A stretch of 64,000 nt of DNA from Hyphomicrobiales bacterium (GCA_900471815.1 UICE01000004.1:398129-462128), one strand, 5' to 3'; positions 1-9,124 are shown, counted from the stretch's first letter. Notes: generated from the letters alone by a model not told the origin. A program made the numbers and translations.

Positions 1-550
1 TCTTTACCTGCTGGATCACGTTCCATATGCCGGGAAATCCGGCAATTGAATTGATCGACAGATGAAAATCCGTATCAGCGCTGTGAAAGCGTTCATTGTC
101 GCCAGATGCTTCGGCGGCCACGAGATCGGCAATGCTTCGTTCCAGCCGGGCAATATCGGCAGGTCCCGCCTGTTCGGCAGCCAGCTTCACGGTCGTCTCT
201 TCAAGGGATTTGCGGATGAGGATTGCTTCATAGAGCGCGCGTCGCGGAATGCGCGAAACGAAAGTTCCCGATTGTGGAAAAATATCGATCAGCCCGTCAT
301 CGGCAAGTCGCAAAACCGCTTGGTGAACAGGCGTGCGGCTCACGCCAAACTGCGCGGCAATTTCCTTCTCAAGAATGGGCTCCATCGGTCTGCGGCGCAG
401 CGAAATAATGTCGTCAAGCAGTTGCTTGTAAATATGGGTTGCAGCTCGGGGGGTGGCTGCCCGCTGCTGAGCATAGTCCGTGCTGGATGTCGCGAGCGGG
501 TGGGCCCGGTCACGCTTGCGCTCCGATGATGCGACGGGGTTATCGGTCAC
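1..550 (-). CDS. GntR-family transcriptional regulator, FCD type (partial, C-terminus outside window)
   Basis: The minus strand translates as a winged-helix protein cut by the window edge. A basic, low-complexity N-terminus is followed by the GntR helix-turn-helix (EKEIAAQFGVSRTPVHQAVL, then a wing ending in SGTFVSRI). The start of an all-helical FCD ligand domain follows (EAILIRKSLEETTVKLAAEQ). Such proteins are cytoplasmic dimeric repressors that sense small carboxylates or sugar acids. The start is taken as GTG at 550. It overlaps the stop of a possible 22-codon leader by four bases, and an in-frame TTG at 562 is an alternative. The target and effector cannot be told from this fragment. 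Confidence 0.85.
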   Translation of the reverse strand, partial: MTDNPVASSERKRDRAHPLATSSTDYAQQRAATPRAATHIYKQLLDDIISLRRRPMEPILEKEIAAQFGVSRTPVHQAVLRLADDGLIDIFPQSGTFVSRIPRRALYEAILIRKSLEETTVKLAAEQAGPADIARLERSIADLVAAEASGDNERFHSADTDFHLSINSIAGFPGIWNVIQQVK

Positions 551-615
551 TGAAAGCCGCAATCGCCCGCAAGGCGGGTCGTTAACAGGGGAAACCGGAA
601 CTTTTGATACTGCAA
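547..615 (-). CDS. possible 22-codon leader ORF coupled to the GntR gene
   Basis: A very strong Shine-Dalgarno sequence (GGGAGGAGG on the minus strand) lies five bases before a TTG at 615. The TTG opens a 22-codon frame whose TGA (549-547) overlaps the GTG of the GntR gene as GTGA. The regulator start itself has no good ribosome site of its own. The arrangement suits translational coupling, but the peptide resembles nothing I know. The alternative is that the regulator begins further upstream than assigned. Confidence 0.22.
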   Translation of the reverse strand: MQYQKFRFPLLTTRLAGDCGFQ

Positions 616-669
616 GAAAACCTCCTCCCAAAGGATTTGAAATATAAATATTCTAATATTTTAGTTTTG

Positions 670-681
670 GCAAGCGCTTGC
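670..681. promoter_or_regulatory. LacI-family-like operator palindrome
   Basis: GCAAGCGCTTGC is a perfect 12-bp palindrome containing the AANCGNTT core typical of LacI-family operators. It lies in the 455-base gap between the GntR gene and the EAL-domain gene, just upstream of an AT-rich stretch (640-662). No LacI-type regulator lies in the window, so the cognate protein would be encoded elsewhere. Nothing else recognisable was seen in 616-1005. Confidence 0.4.
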
Positions 682-1005
682 TTTCCGCTGAAGCGGGCCG
701 AAGGATCACTGCCGGGAAAGCTGTTGCAATTATGCGTTGCACAGTTTACGCATATACACCGAAGCGAGATTGTATCCGGTTGTATTGCCGATGAAGTACA
801 ACCTCTCGTCGAGACTGAATTCTGATTTTATAGTAGCGTGCACGATATTTCGATAAGAACGGGCTGTTCTTTGACGACTGATTAAAAGCTTTGTGAAATT
901 ATGTGCCGTTAGGCGCGTCACCAGGTAATATTTACGATATAAAAATTGCCCGTAAACCATTTCATTTTGGGTATTGTGCGTTTTTTGGAAAGTTTCACGA
1001 ATATT

Positions 1006-3486
1006 ATGGAAACGGATTCAGGCAAATCACTGGACACATCCCGTCAACGCATTTTTGGCGTCCCCGTGGTCGCCGTTATTGGCCTTCCGCTTTTGGCCCT
1101 GCTGATTGTGCTGTTTTTGGGTTTTAGCCTGATCTTGCAGACGCAACGTACCGATCTGACAAAGACTTATGCTGACAGGACGGCGGAGTTTCTGGCCAGA
1201 GATATCGCCAATCAACTCGGCCATCTTGTTACGCCGCTTGAGGAATATGCCGATGCTCTTGCAGCGCGGGTAAAAGCTGCTGGATGCAGCAATGCTGAAT
1301 GTGTTTTTTCTTTTATCGAGGCGGATAGGGCCACTCCAGAGCGGGTTCCTATCCAGGTGTCGGTTCTCCGTTTCGGTGCAAGCAATGGTCATCTGTTAAG
1401 CGTTTTCAAGATCAAGGAGACCGACCGGGATTTTAAGGGGCAAGGCAAGACGCAATCGGACAACCCATCGCGTCTTCTTGTGACAAGGCCGGACAGGCCC
1501 ATGCAAGAACGTGACTTCAATCTGTTTGAGCGAGGCTGGTATCGCGGCGGTATTGTCGGCAGGACACCGACCTGGAGTGCTCCCTATGTGGTGAATAATA
1601 CCAGTGATCTGTGCGCTTCCACGCAAGGCAGCGTATGGACCATGACCCGGGTTCTGCCGATTTTTGGTCCGGATCGGAAGCCTTTAGGGGTCCTTGCACT
1701 CGACATGTGCGTCAATCGCATCAGCGCATTCCTGAGCAGCGCGACAGGCAATACTGTCCAGGAAATTAGCGTTTTCACGCCTTCCGGAGAGGAGCTTTCG
1801 GTTTCGGGCGGTCAATTCACGATCGGGCGGGACACAAGCAAAATCTCCGCCGACCTGGGAAACGCCGTATCTCTGGATAAGTTTGATCTTAAAGGCTGGC
1901 GCGTCGTCGTTACACTTGGTGACGAATTATCGGCGAAGGCGGATTGGGATTGGTATTATACGGCCGTCTGCTTGATCGGGCTTGCAATAAGTATTGCGCT
2001 GACTGCCTGGGCCGCGAGCTTTGTCGTCAATCCATTGATGCGGCTTTCAAGGGCTGTGACAGATGTCGGCAATCTCAATCTGGACACGCCCATCTCCGTT
2101 CCCACCAATATTAGAGAAGTCGGCCTGCTGGCCTCGGTGATTGAAAGAATGCGTCTTGTTCTGCAACGCAATCAGACGCGCCTCGAATTTCTGGCCTATC
2201 ATGATCCGGCCAGCGGTTTTCTCAATCAGGCCGGTTTGGTCAAAGAGTATGATTTGCTGGTTGGCAAGGAAGGCCAGATTGATCTGATCCTCATAAAAAT
2301 ATGCAATTACCATCAGATCGCCAGCATTTTTGGCGATGAGGTTCTGGCACGAATGATCAGCAGCAAGATCGACAAGCTTCAAGCCACGCTTGCAGGGGGC
2401 GTCGTGGGCTGCCTCAACAATAATCTGATAGCCTATATCTATCCCAGCGACGAGGGGGTGGATATTCCTCTCATGCGCAAGATGCTTGCGGAAATGCGGT
2501 TGCCTTATGAAAATGAGGGGATACGTATTTCACCGGTTATTGCCTGCTCCGTCGCCCAGAAACAGGGGCAAATTGAGCCATTCGGCTCTTTGCTGCGCCG
2601 CGCCAATGGTGCCATGTATCACGCGGAAGACACCAAGAGCGAAGATGCTGTCTGGCACAATTCCGCTCTCATTCAGGATCTGCGGGCAGCTTTGGATTTT
2701 GGCGGTGATATTACGCGGGCCATCGGGCGCGGCGAATTTTCAGTGAGATATCGCCCTGTCGTGGATTTGCGGACAGGCCGGATTTGCGAAGCGCATACAA
2801 GTGTTATCTGGCATCATCCGGAATTCGGAGACATCAAATCGCATAAGTTCATTCCAATCTTTGAACAAAATGGCTCCATTCTTCATCTCGGCCTTTTTAT
2901 CATGTCACGAGCATTTGAATTCCTGCACAATTTCAAAAAATACTACCCCGACAATAAATTACTGATCGGGATCAAGCTTTCTTTCCCCCAGCTCATGGAC
3001 CCGCTGTTCATTGAACGCATCAGGGAGCTGCAGGCCGAATGGGGCGTCAATACTTCGGAAGTAAATTTCATTATTTCGCAGAATATTGCGATGCTTGACG
3101 ATCAGCAGATCTTCCGTGTCATGCGCAGGCTGCGGGATATCGGTTTCCGGCTGATAGTCGACCAGTTTGCCATGTCTCATTCTACGGTAAATGGAGCCAT
3201 GGCGCTCCAATATGATGGAATGATGATTGGGTCGGAGGCCTATCGGAACATTGACCAGCCAGGCCCCGAGCGGGTCATTCTGTCAGCAGTATGCGAACTG
3301 GCAGGAAAACTGGATATGGAAAGAATAGCCGTTGGAATTGATACGCATGCCATCATCGAGCCATTGGTAAAATGCGGCTGCAATTTTGGCCGGGGTCCAT
3401 GGTTTGGCCATTCGGGCTCGGAACAGGAGTTTCTGTCGCGCTATGACGAGAACGCCGCCATGTTCTCCAATGAGCCCGCTCACTGA
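1006..3486 (+). CDS. membrane HAMP/degenerate GGDEF/degenerate EAL protein
   Basis: This 826-residue inner-membrane protein has a transmembrane segment at about 17-44, a periplasmic sensor region of about 270 residues, a second transmembrane segment near 315-340, a HAMP linker, a GGDEF-like fold and a C-terminal EAL-like domain. Both output domains look dead. The GGDEF site reads GVVGCLNNNL. In the EAL domain the signature is EAH, and the metal-binding Asn, Glu, second Asp and Lys motifs are replaced (IKLSFPQ, VNFIISQN, IVDQFAMS, DGMMIGSE). It is therefore more likely a c-di-GMP sensor or protein-interaction scaffold than an enzyme. ATG 1006 was chosen because the frame upstream to 946 offers only TTG or GTG starts and no clear ribosome site. 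Confidence 0.8.
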   Translation: METDSGKSLDTSRQRIFGVPVVAVIGLPLLALLIVLFLGFSLILQTQRTDLTKTYADRTAEFLARDIANQLGHLVTPLEEYADALAARVKAAGCSNAECVFSFIEADRATPERVPIQVSVLRFGASNGHLLSVFKIKETDRDFKGQGKTQSDNPSRLLVTRPDRPMQERDFNLFERGWYRGGIVGRTPTWSAPYVVNNTSDLCASTQGSVWTMTRVLPIFGPDRKPLGVLALDMCVNRISAFLSSATGNTVQEISVFTPSGEELSVSGGQFTIGRDTSKISADLGNAVSLDKFDLKGWRVVVTLGDELSAKADWDWYYTAVCLIGLAISIALTAWAASFVVNPLMRLSRAVTDVGNLNLDTPISVPTNIREVGLLASVIERMRLVLQRNQTRLEFLAYHDPASGFLNQAGLVKEYDLLVGKEGQIDLILIKICNYHQIASIFGDEVLARMISSKIDKLQATLAGGVVGCLNNNLIAYIYPSDEGVDIPLMRKMLAEMRLPYENEGIRISPVIACSVAQKQGQIEPFGSLLRRANGAMYHAEDTKSEDAVWHNSALIQDLRAALDFGGDITRAIGRGEFSVRYRPVVDLRTGRICEAHTSVIWHHPEFGDIKSHKFIPIFEQNGSILHLGLFIMSRAFEFLHNFKKYYPDNKLLIGIKLSFPQLMDPLFIERIRELQAEWGVNTSEVNFIISQNIAMLDDQQIFRVMRRLRDIGFRLIVDQFAMSHSTVNGAMALQYDGMMIGSEAYRNIDQPGPERVILSAVCELAGKLDMERIAVGIDTHAIIEPLVKCGCNFGRGPWFGHSGSEQEFLSRYDENAAMFSNEPAH

Positions 3487-3510
3487 GCAGATGACGTCTG
3501 CACCGAGTTT

Positions 3511-3622
3511 GTGCGTGGTTCGATGAGGCTCACAATGAGGAAGCTGAGATGATTTTAAACGGTGAAGATTATCTGTGCAGTTTACCAACTTTCCTCATGG
3601 TGAGCCTCATCGAACCACGCAC
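3511..3622. repeat. Bru-RS-type palindromic repeat
   Basis: Long inverted repeat. The left arm starts GTGCGTGGTTCG and contains GAGGCTCAC-ATGAGGAAG. The right arm at 3590-3622 is its reverse complement. It sits between convergent genes (EAL protein and the PLP enzyme), where it could also end transcription. This copy carries the variant arm GATGAGGCTCAC instead of GACAAGCTCACC. Confidence 0.85.
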
Positions 3623-3687
3623 TATATAGTTGCAAGTTTAATTGCCGAGCTAGGCGATGGGCCAAATGCAATAAGCCTACCCATCCC

Positions 3688-4752
3688 CTAATCAACACGC
3701 CCGCGAGCGGCCACCGGGGCGATCTCAGTGACCGTATCGCCCGAAATAAGCACGACACTATCGAAGAGATTGGACACGACACAGGCATGATTGGGGATGA
3801 TGCGGATGCGCTCGCCTACCTTGGGCTTGTGCTCACATGCAGACAGGTCGATTGTGCCATGCTCTTCGCTAAGCGAGGAAATGACCGCATCTGGATATTC
3901 CACCACCCTGCCAAATCCGCTTAAACCCAATGTATCGCTTGTCAGCGACTTCGAGCCCGCGTCGATGATGGCGCGATTTTCGGTCGGGCGGCTTACGACA
4001 GTTGCAAGCACGGTGAGAGCGCAATCATCAAGGGTGCCGGCACCTTTGGCGACCTGAAAGAGATCCATATAGATATAAGTGCCAGGACGGTGTTCCGTTG
4101 CGCTCGCCACTTCGTGAGCCCGCCACATATCGGGGGTTCCGCCATTGGAAATGGTGTGCGGGTCCAGCCCCGCTGCGATCGCCAGTTTTTCCGCCTCTGC
4201 GAGAAATGCCTGCGTGGTTTCGATACCGCCAGTTTTCGGATATGTCATGAAGCCGGCAAAGTTAAGCCCTTCCGACGCGTCGATCAGCTTGGCAAGCGCG
4301 ACCGCTTCCTGCGGGGATTGAACGCCGCAGCGGCCCATGCCCGTATCGCATTCGACCAGAACGGTCAGTGGCTTCTTGCGCCCGGCAAAAGCCTCGGCAT
4401 AACCGCGTATGGCCGTTTCATTATCTGCGGTTACGCTGATCGTGATGCGCTCATTAAGCTTGGTAAGACGCTCAAGCTTTGCCTTGCCGATAATATTGTA
4501 GGGGATGAAAATATCGCTCATTCCCGCATCGGCCATCACTTCAGCCTCGCCGAGTTTTTGGCAAGTAATCCCGATAGCGCCAAGCTCTATGGCTCGTTTG
4601 GCAAAACGCGGCAATTTATGTGTCTTGATATGCGGACGCACGGTCAAGGCATGATTGTCGGCATAGGTCTGGAATTTTTGCAGATTTGCCTCTGCGCGGT
4701 CCGTGTCGATGAGAACAGCGGGTGTATCAATATCGGTCAGCTTCAATCTCAA
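3688..4752 (-). CDS. D-serine dehydratase / D-threonine aldolase family PLP enzyme
   Basis: The 354-residue fold-type III PLP protein (alanine racemase-like barrel plus beta domain) acts on D-3-hydroxy amino acids in the cytoplasm. The PLP lysine is K43 in RPHIKTHK. The C-terminal metal site reads PNHAC, giving H322 and C324. From what I recall, an HxC pair is typical of zinc-dependent D-serine dehydratases and HxD of D-threonine aldolases, so dehydratase activity on D-serine or D-threonine is favoured. It overlaps the RpiR gene by four bases (ATGA) and belongs to the locus that also encodes RidA, which removes the 2-aminoacrylate made by serine dehydratases. Product and substrate are inferred. 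Confidence 0.85.
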   Translation of the reverse strand: MRLKLTDIDTPAVLIDTDRAEANLQKFQTYADNHALTVRPHIKTHKLPRFAKRAIELGAIGITCQKLGEAEVMADAGMSDIFIPYNIIGKAKLERLTKLNERITISVTADNETAIRGYAEAFAGRKKPLTVLVECDTGMGRCGVQSPQEAVALAKLIDASEGLNFAGFMTYPKTGGIETTQAFLAEAEKLAIAAGLDPHTISNGGTPDMWRAHEVASATEHRPGTYIYMDLFQVAKGAGTLDDCALTVLATVVSRPTENRAIIDAGSKSLTSDTLGLSGFGRVVEYPDAVISSLSEEHGTIDLSACEHKPKVGERIRIIPNHACVVSNLFDSVVLISGDTVTEIAPVAARGRVD

Positions 4753-5627
4753 TCTCCGAGCGGCAGTGTGGTCGCGTTATTGGCGTGCATGGCTTGCAGG
4801 TTCTTGATGCGGCGCATCCGCTCGACGGCAGGGGCACCGATTTTTTCGGCAACGGTCATTGCCAGCATATCGGTAAGCGCGAGCAGGGCATAGCGGGCGG
4901 GGGAGGGCCGGTAAACATTGGTGCCTTCGTCAATGTGAAAAGGCATGACAAGTTCTGCGGCCGCCGCAAGCTTCGTGCCGGGTGCCGTGAAGGCAATTGT
5001 TTTGGCGCCATAGCGCCGCGCGATCATGACGGCCTCGATCAAGGGCTTGATTTCCCCTGAAAGCGAATAGGCAATGATAACAGTATCCTTGTTGCTGGTT
5101 GCCGCTGTCATCTGCTGCATTTCGCCATCAATATGCGATGAGGCGGCAATGCCCAGGCGGAACAGGCGATTTTCCATTTCGGTAGCTGCCATTGAGGACG
5201 ACCCGCCGGAGCCATAGGCGCGAACCATTCCCGCTTGCGCAATGAGCGAGGCCGCAAGTTCAAGATCGTCTCTGTTGATCAGATTGCACACGGTTTCGAC
5301 AGCATCGACGGCGCTGCGCGCGATGACCGACGTCACACTGCCGTTTTCATCCTGCGCGGGTCCCGGCGCGATAAACCGCCCGGCAATAGCAAGCGATTGC
5401 GCCAGCCTTACCTTGAAATCCCGCGTGCCCTCAAAACCGAGCATACGGCAGAAACGCGTGATTGTCGGCTCGCTCACCCCAGCCTTTTCGGCCAGCTTGT
5501 TGATAGGCGCATGAGTGGCGAAATCCGCATCGGACAGGATCGCAGCTGCGACCTGGCTGTCGGAATGTTTGCCTGTATCGGCAACCTCCCTCAGCCTTGC
5601 AACAATGTCGAAATGCGGTGGTGCCAT
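4749..5627 (-). CDS. RpiR/MurR-family transcriptional regulator with SIS domain
   Basis: This 292-residue regulator has an N-terminal RpiR helix-turn-helix (INKLAEKAGVSEPTITRFCR). A sugar-isomerase (SIS) domain at about 115-250 (AYGSGGSSSMAATEMENRLF, IAYSLSGEIKPLIEA) normally binds a phosphorylated sugar. The start is put at ATG 5627 because the frame upstream offers only TTG (5654). It is transcribed with the PLP enzyme and probably controls the flanking divergent transport locus. The direct repeats at 7711-7781 are a plausible target. A MurR-like amino-sugar effector is possible but not shown. Confidence 0.88.
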   Translation of the reverse strand: MAPPHFDIVARLREVADTGKHSDSQVAAAILSDADFATHAPINKLAEKAGVSEPTITRFCRMLGFEGTRDFKVRLAQSLAIAGRFIAPGPAQDENGSVTSVIARSAVDAVETVCNLINRDDLELAASLIAQAGMVRAYGSGGSSSMAATEMENRLFRLGIAASSHIDGEMQQMTAATSNKDTVIIAYSLSGEIKPLIEAVMIARRYGAKTIAFTAPGTKLAAAAELVMPFHIDEGTNVYRPSPARYALLALTDMLAMTVAEKIGAPAVERMRRIKNLQAMHANNATTLPLGD

Positions 5628-5661
5628 CTGTTGCTTTATCCATCTCGGTTGCAATAACGAT

Positions 5662-5798
5662 GTGCGTGGTTTGACAAGCTCACCATGAGGGAGGAATTTA
5701 GTGGCAAAACAAAAGCCAGTAACCTCACAACTTTATGCAAGCAACCCACCTTCCTTATGGTTGGCTATCCTGAGCTTGTCGAAGGGCGAACCAAGCAC
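5662..5798. repeat. Bru-RS-type palindromic repeat
   Basis: The left arm starts GTGCGTGGTTTGACAAGCTC. The right arm ends CGAAGGGCGAACCAAGCAC, carrying the longer variant with an extra GAAGGGC. It lies between the MalK-type ATPase gene and the downstream RpiR gene on the minus strand, so it may partly uncouple the regulator pair from the transport genes. Confidence 0.85.
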
Positions 5799-5801
5799 AT
5801 G

Positions 5802-6869
5802 TCAAATTCTGTTTCCGGTTTTAGCGTCAAAGACATGCACCTTTGCCGGGTCAACCGTCAATGATAATTGAGTGCCGGGCTCCGGCGCCAAACGATCACG
5901 GAACACGCAGCGCACGGCAACACCGGAAATCGTGCCGAACAAATGGGTCTCGGAACCTGTCGGCTCAATCACCTCGACGTGATAGGCAAATCCATTGCCA
6001 TCGGGTGCGAGGCGATAGTGTTCGGGGCGTATGCCGATCTCGACCGGCTGGCCCGAAGCGGCAGTGGTATCGCCGACCGGAATGATGGTGCCATTGTCGG
6101 TGCGAACCTTTGGCGCGCCATCGCCACGTTCCAATGTTCCAGGAATGAAGGTCATGGCGGGCGAGCCAAGGAAACCTGCAACGAATTTGTTGACCGGCTT
6201 GTCGTAAAGCTCAAGCGGCGAGCCCGCCTGCTCAATACGTCCGGCATTCATGACGACGATCCGGTCCGCCATGGTCATGGCTTCGATCTGGTCATGGGTA
6301 ACATAGACCATTGTGGTCTTTAACTGCTGGTGAAGCGCCTTCAGCTCCGTGCGCATCTGCACGCGCAGCTTGGCATCAAGATTGGAAAGCGGCTCGTCAA
6401 ATAAGAACAGGTCCGGCTCGCGCACGATTGTACGCCCCATTGCAACCCGCTGGCGCTGCCCGCCGGAAAGTTGGCGCGGCACGCGGTCCAGATAGTCATG
6501 CAGATTGAGCGTTTCCGCAGCCTTGCCGACCTTCGCGTCAATGGCTGCAGCCGACTCGCGCCGGATTTTCGGACCAAAGCCGATATTCTTGCGCACACTC
6601 ATATGCGGAAACAAAGCATAGCTCTGAAACACCATCGAAATATTGCGCTGCTGCGGCGGCAGACCATTGGACAGGCGATCACCAATCCATAACTCACCGG
6701 AAGAAATATCCTCCAATCCGGCAATCATGCGCAGGAGCGTGGATTTCCCGCAGCCGGAAGGTCCGATCAGCACCAGAAATTCGCCGTCCCGCACTTCAAG
6801 GTCGATCCCATGCAGTATATTCATTGCGCCATAGGATTTGGCGAGTTGCTTGATCTGTAGTCCGGCCAT
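5802..6869 (-). CDS. carbohydrate ABC transporter ATP-binding protein (MalK/UgpC type)
   Basis: This 355-residue NBD energises a carbohydrate importer at the inner membrane. Walker A is GPSGCGKST, the signature is [13 protein letters not shown], Walker B is [11 protein letters not shown], and a C-terminal TOBE regulatory domain follows (residues ~235-355). The start is ATG 6869, one base after the SDR stop and preceded by GGAG at a good distance. An upstream ATG (6896) would overlap the SDR gene. It is the only ATPase in this locus, so it most likely serves the permeases encoded at 9343-11033 on the other strand. Confidence 0.93.
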   Translation of the reverse strand: MAGLQIKQLAKSYGAMNILHGIDLEVRDGEFLVLIGPSGCGKSTLLRMIAGLEDISSGELWIGDRLSNGLPPQQRNISMVFQSYALFPHMSVRKNIGFGPKIRRESAAAIDAKVGKAAETLNLHDYLDRVPRQLSGGQRQRVAMGRTIVREPDLFLFDEPLSNLDAKLRVQMRTELKALHQQLKTTMVYVTHDQIEAMTMADRIVVMNAGRIEQAGSPLELYDKPVNKFVAGFLGSPAMTFIPGTLERGDGAPKVRTDNGTIIPVGDTTAASGQPVEIGIRPEHYRLAPDGNGFAYHVEVIEPTGSETHLFGTISGVAVRCVFRDRLAPEPGTQLSLTVDPAKVHVFDAKTGNRI

Positions 6870-6870
6870 G

Positions 6871-7662
6871 TCACTTGTCTCCGGCGAGCACGTCATTGAT
6901 GAAATGGAGATTGCCTGCTGTCAGGCCAGCATCAACAGTCAGCGTTGCACCGGTAATTCCCGACGCGGAGGCGCAACTGAGGAAGAAGGCTGCTTGCGCC
7001 ACTTCGCCAGGCGTCACAAGACGTCCGAGCGGATAATGCGGCAGAACCTTTGCCAGAAGCTCCGGCTGTTTTTCCAGACGATGATCCCATGCCGGGGTGC
7101 GCACGGAACCCGGACATACGGCATTGGACCTTATACCAAACCGGCCGCGCTCAACTGCAAGCGCCTTCATATAGGCGATCATGCCAGCCTTAGCGGCCGA
7201 ATAGGCGGGATTGCCGAAATGGCTGAGCGCATTGACCGATGAGATGAATACGATGCTGCCGCCGCCTTTTGCGGCCATAGCCTCGGCAATCGGGTCCGTG
7301 ACATGAAATGCGCCATTTAGATTGGTCGCAATTTCGCGCTCCCAAACATCGCCATCGACCTGATCGAGAATCTCGCCGCGGGAAAAACCGGCATTATTGA
7401 TCAATACGTCCGGTGTGCCGTGATCGGCAATAAAGTTTCGAATTGCGCTGCCGGTCTGCGCCTTGTCATTGATGTTGAAGACAAGCCCATTTGCCAGCGG
7501 CAGCCCGGTCAATAAGCTCTCATCTTGATCGGCGCCTGAAACAATGGCCCCTGCCGCATTGAACGTGTCGATCAATGCTTGCCCGATGCCGCCACCCGCG
7601 CCGGTTATAAACACCTGTTTGCCATACAAACCAAGGGCTCTGTGCAATGTCTCTGAAGTCAT
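6871..7662 (-). CDS. short-chain dehydrogenase/reductase
   Basis: This 263-residue classical SDR uses NAD(P)H. The cofactor motif is TGAGGGIG, followed by NNAG and the catalytic Ser with Y-x3-K (FISSVNAL, YSAAKAG). It is the first gene of the minus-strand operon, with AAGG seven bases before the ATG, and is followed after one base by the MalK-type ATPase. In this context it probably oxidises the imported sugar or hydroxy acid. The substrate cannot be read from sequence. Confidence 0.9.
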   Translation of the reverse strand: MTSETLHRALGLYGKQVFITGAGGGIGQALIDTFNAAGAIVSGADQDESLLTGLPLANGLVFNINDKAQTGSAIRNFIADHGTPDVLINNAGFSRGEILDQVDGDVWEREIATNLNGAFHVTDPIAEAMAAKGGGSIVFISSVNALSHFGNPAYSAAKAGMIAYMKALAVERGRFGIRSNAVCPGSVRTPAWDHRLEKQPELLAKVLPHYPLGRLVTPGEVAQAAFFLSCASASGITGATLTVDAGLTAGNLHFINDVLAGDK

Positions 7663-7710
7663 ATCGTGACCTTGTTTTGAAATGTTCCCCTAGCTTATTA
7701 ATGACGGCAT

Positions 7711-7781
7711 ATGAAAAAAAGCAACATAAAACTGTCATAACCCCTCAATTTTTGACTTGCATGAAAATAAATTACATAGAA
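7711..7781. promoter_or_regulatory. two 21-bp direct repeats in the divergent promoter
   Basis: Two copies of a 21-base sequence start at 7711 and 7761 and match at 16 positions. The shared core is ATGAAAA-N-AA-N3-ACATA-N-AA. They have the same orientation, with starts exactly 50 bp apart, in the gap between the divergent SDR and binding-protein operons. The second copy is also a partial dyad (TGAAAATAAATTACA, 7762-7776), of the general form seen for RpiR-family operators. They are the most likely binding sites for the RpiR regulator encoded in the locus. Confidence 0.5.
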
Positions 7782-7844
7782 TGATGGTGAAAGTTTCAAA
7801 ATTACGCCGATGGGAGAATGCGGCGTGTAACAAAGGGGAACATC

Positions 7845-9068
7845 ATGATGATCAGAAAACTAAGCCTACTTGCAGGCCTTAGCCTTCTCGCCTTTTCGGG
7901 TGGAGCATTTGCCGACACCGTCCGCGTCACCATTGCTGAATACAGCAAAGGCACAGGCCCCTATTTCGAAGAAGCGGCCAAAGCCTTCGAAGCGGCCAAT
8001 CCAGATACGAAAATCCAGATCGAAGTTGTGCCTTGGGACAGCCTCCAGCAGAAACTGACGACCGATATTTCGGCCGGTGCCAATGCCGACCTTTCCATTA
8101 TCGGCACGCGCTGGCTGCTGGATTATGTCAAGGAAGGCATTATCGCCCCGCTTGACGGCAATATTACGCCGGATTTCAAGGCGCGCTTCATCGATACATT
8201 CCTCACGCCATCGGTCATGGACGGTAAGGTTTATGGCCTGCCGATCGCAGCTTCAGCGCGCGCCATGTATTATAACAAGGATATCTTCGCCAAGGCTGGC
8301 ATTGATACCCCGCCTGCAACCTGGGCAGACTTCAAGACGAGCGCCGAAAAGATCAAGGCGCTTGGCACCGAGACCTATGGTTTCGGCTTGCAGGGCAAGG
8401 AAATCGAGACGGATGTCTATTTCTATTATGGGCTCTGGGCCAATGGCGGCGAGATCGTCAAGGATGGGAAATCCGGTCTTGATTCAAAAGCAGCCATTGA
8501 TACGGCGACGCTTTACAAGAGCTTTATCGATGGCGGTCTGACCCAGCCGGGTGTTACCTCCTATAGTCGCGAAGATGTGCAGAATCTGTTCAAGCAGGGC
8601 AAGGTTGCAACCGTCATCACCGCGCCATTCCTTTCCGGCCAGATCAAGACCGAAGCGCCAAATCTCAATTATGGCGTAGCGCCCATTCCCGCCGGTCCTG
8701 ATGGCGGCAAGGGTACCTATGGCGTGACGGATTCCATCGTCCTGTTCGAAAATTCAAAGAACAAGGAAGCAGCATGGAAATTCCTCGACTTCCTGTTCAC
8801 AACGGAACAGCGCACAAAATTCGACAAGATCGAGGGCTTCCTTCCCGTCAATGCCGAAGAAGCCAAAGACCCGTATTTTGCCGATAATGCCGACCTGAAA
8901 GTGTTCACGAACCTTCTTCCGAATGCGCGTTTTGCTCCGGTCATTCCGGGCTGGGAAGACATTGCCCAGACAACGTCCAACGCCATCCAGAAGATTTATC
9001 TGGGGCAGGGCGAGATCGAGCCAACGCTGAAAGAAGCCGCTGCCAAGATCAATGAGACGTTGAAGTAA
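7845..9068 (+). CDS. extracellular solute-binding protein, carbohydrate ABC transporter (family 1)
   Basis: This 407-residue periplasmic receptor has a clear signal peptide (MMIRKLSLLAGLSLLAFSGG, cleaved after AFA) and a MalE-type fold. That fold shows in YFEEAAKAFEAANPDTKIQI near the N-terminus and later in VFTNLLPNARFAPVIPGW. ATG 7845 follows AAAGGGGA at a good distance; an ATG at 7818 lacks such a site. It is the first gene of the plus-strand operon. A stem-loop and a Bru-RS element separate it from the permeases. The ligand is unknown; despite family 1 membership, the neighbouring amino-acid enzymes suggest more than a simple sugar. Confidence 0.93.
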   Translation: MMIRKLSLLAGLSLLAFSGGAFADTVRVTIAEYSKGTGPYFEEAAKAFEAANPDTKIQIEVVPWDSLQQKLTTDISAGANADLSIIGTRWLLDYVKEGIIAPLDGNITPDFKARFIDTFLTPSVMDGKVYGLPIAASARAMYYNKDIFAKAGIDTPPATWADFKTSAEKIKALGTETYGFGLQGKEIETDVYFYYGLWANGGEIVKDGKSGLDSKAAIDTATLYKSFIDGGLTQPGVTSYSREDVQNLFKQGKVATVITAPFLSGQIKTEAPNLNYGVAPIPAGPDGGKGTYGVTDSIVLFENSKNKEAAWKFLDFLFTTEQRTKFDKIEGFLPVNAEEAKDPYFADNADLKVFTNLLPNARFAPVIPGWEDIAQTTSNAIQKIYLGQGEIEPTLKEAAAKINETLK

Positions 9069-9072
9069 GCTT

Positions 9073-9107
9073 GTTACCCGCTCCGGATTGCAACTGGAGC
9101 GGGTAAC
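9073..9107 (+). other. stem-loop between binding protein and permease genes
   Basis: A perfect 12-bp stem (GTTACCCGCTCC at 9073-9084 with its complement at 9096-9107) with an 11-base loop starts four bases after the stop codon. There is no T-run, so it looks more like an mRNA 3'-end stabiliser or partial attenuator than a full terminator. Confidence 0.75.
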
Positions 9108-9124
9108 ATTTGCAGTTGTGTTTC

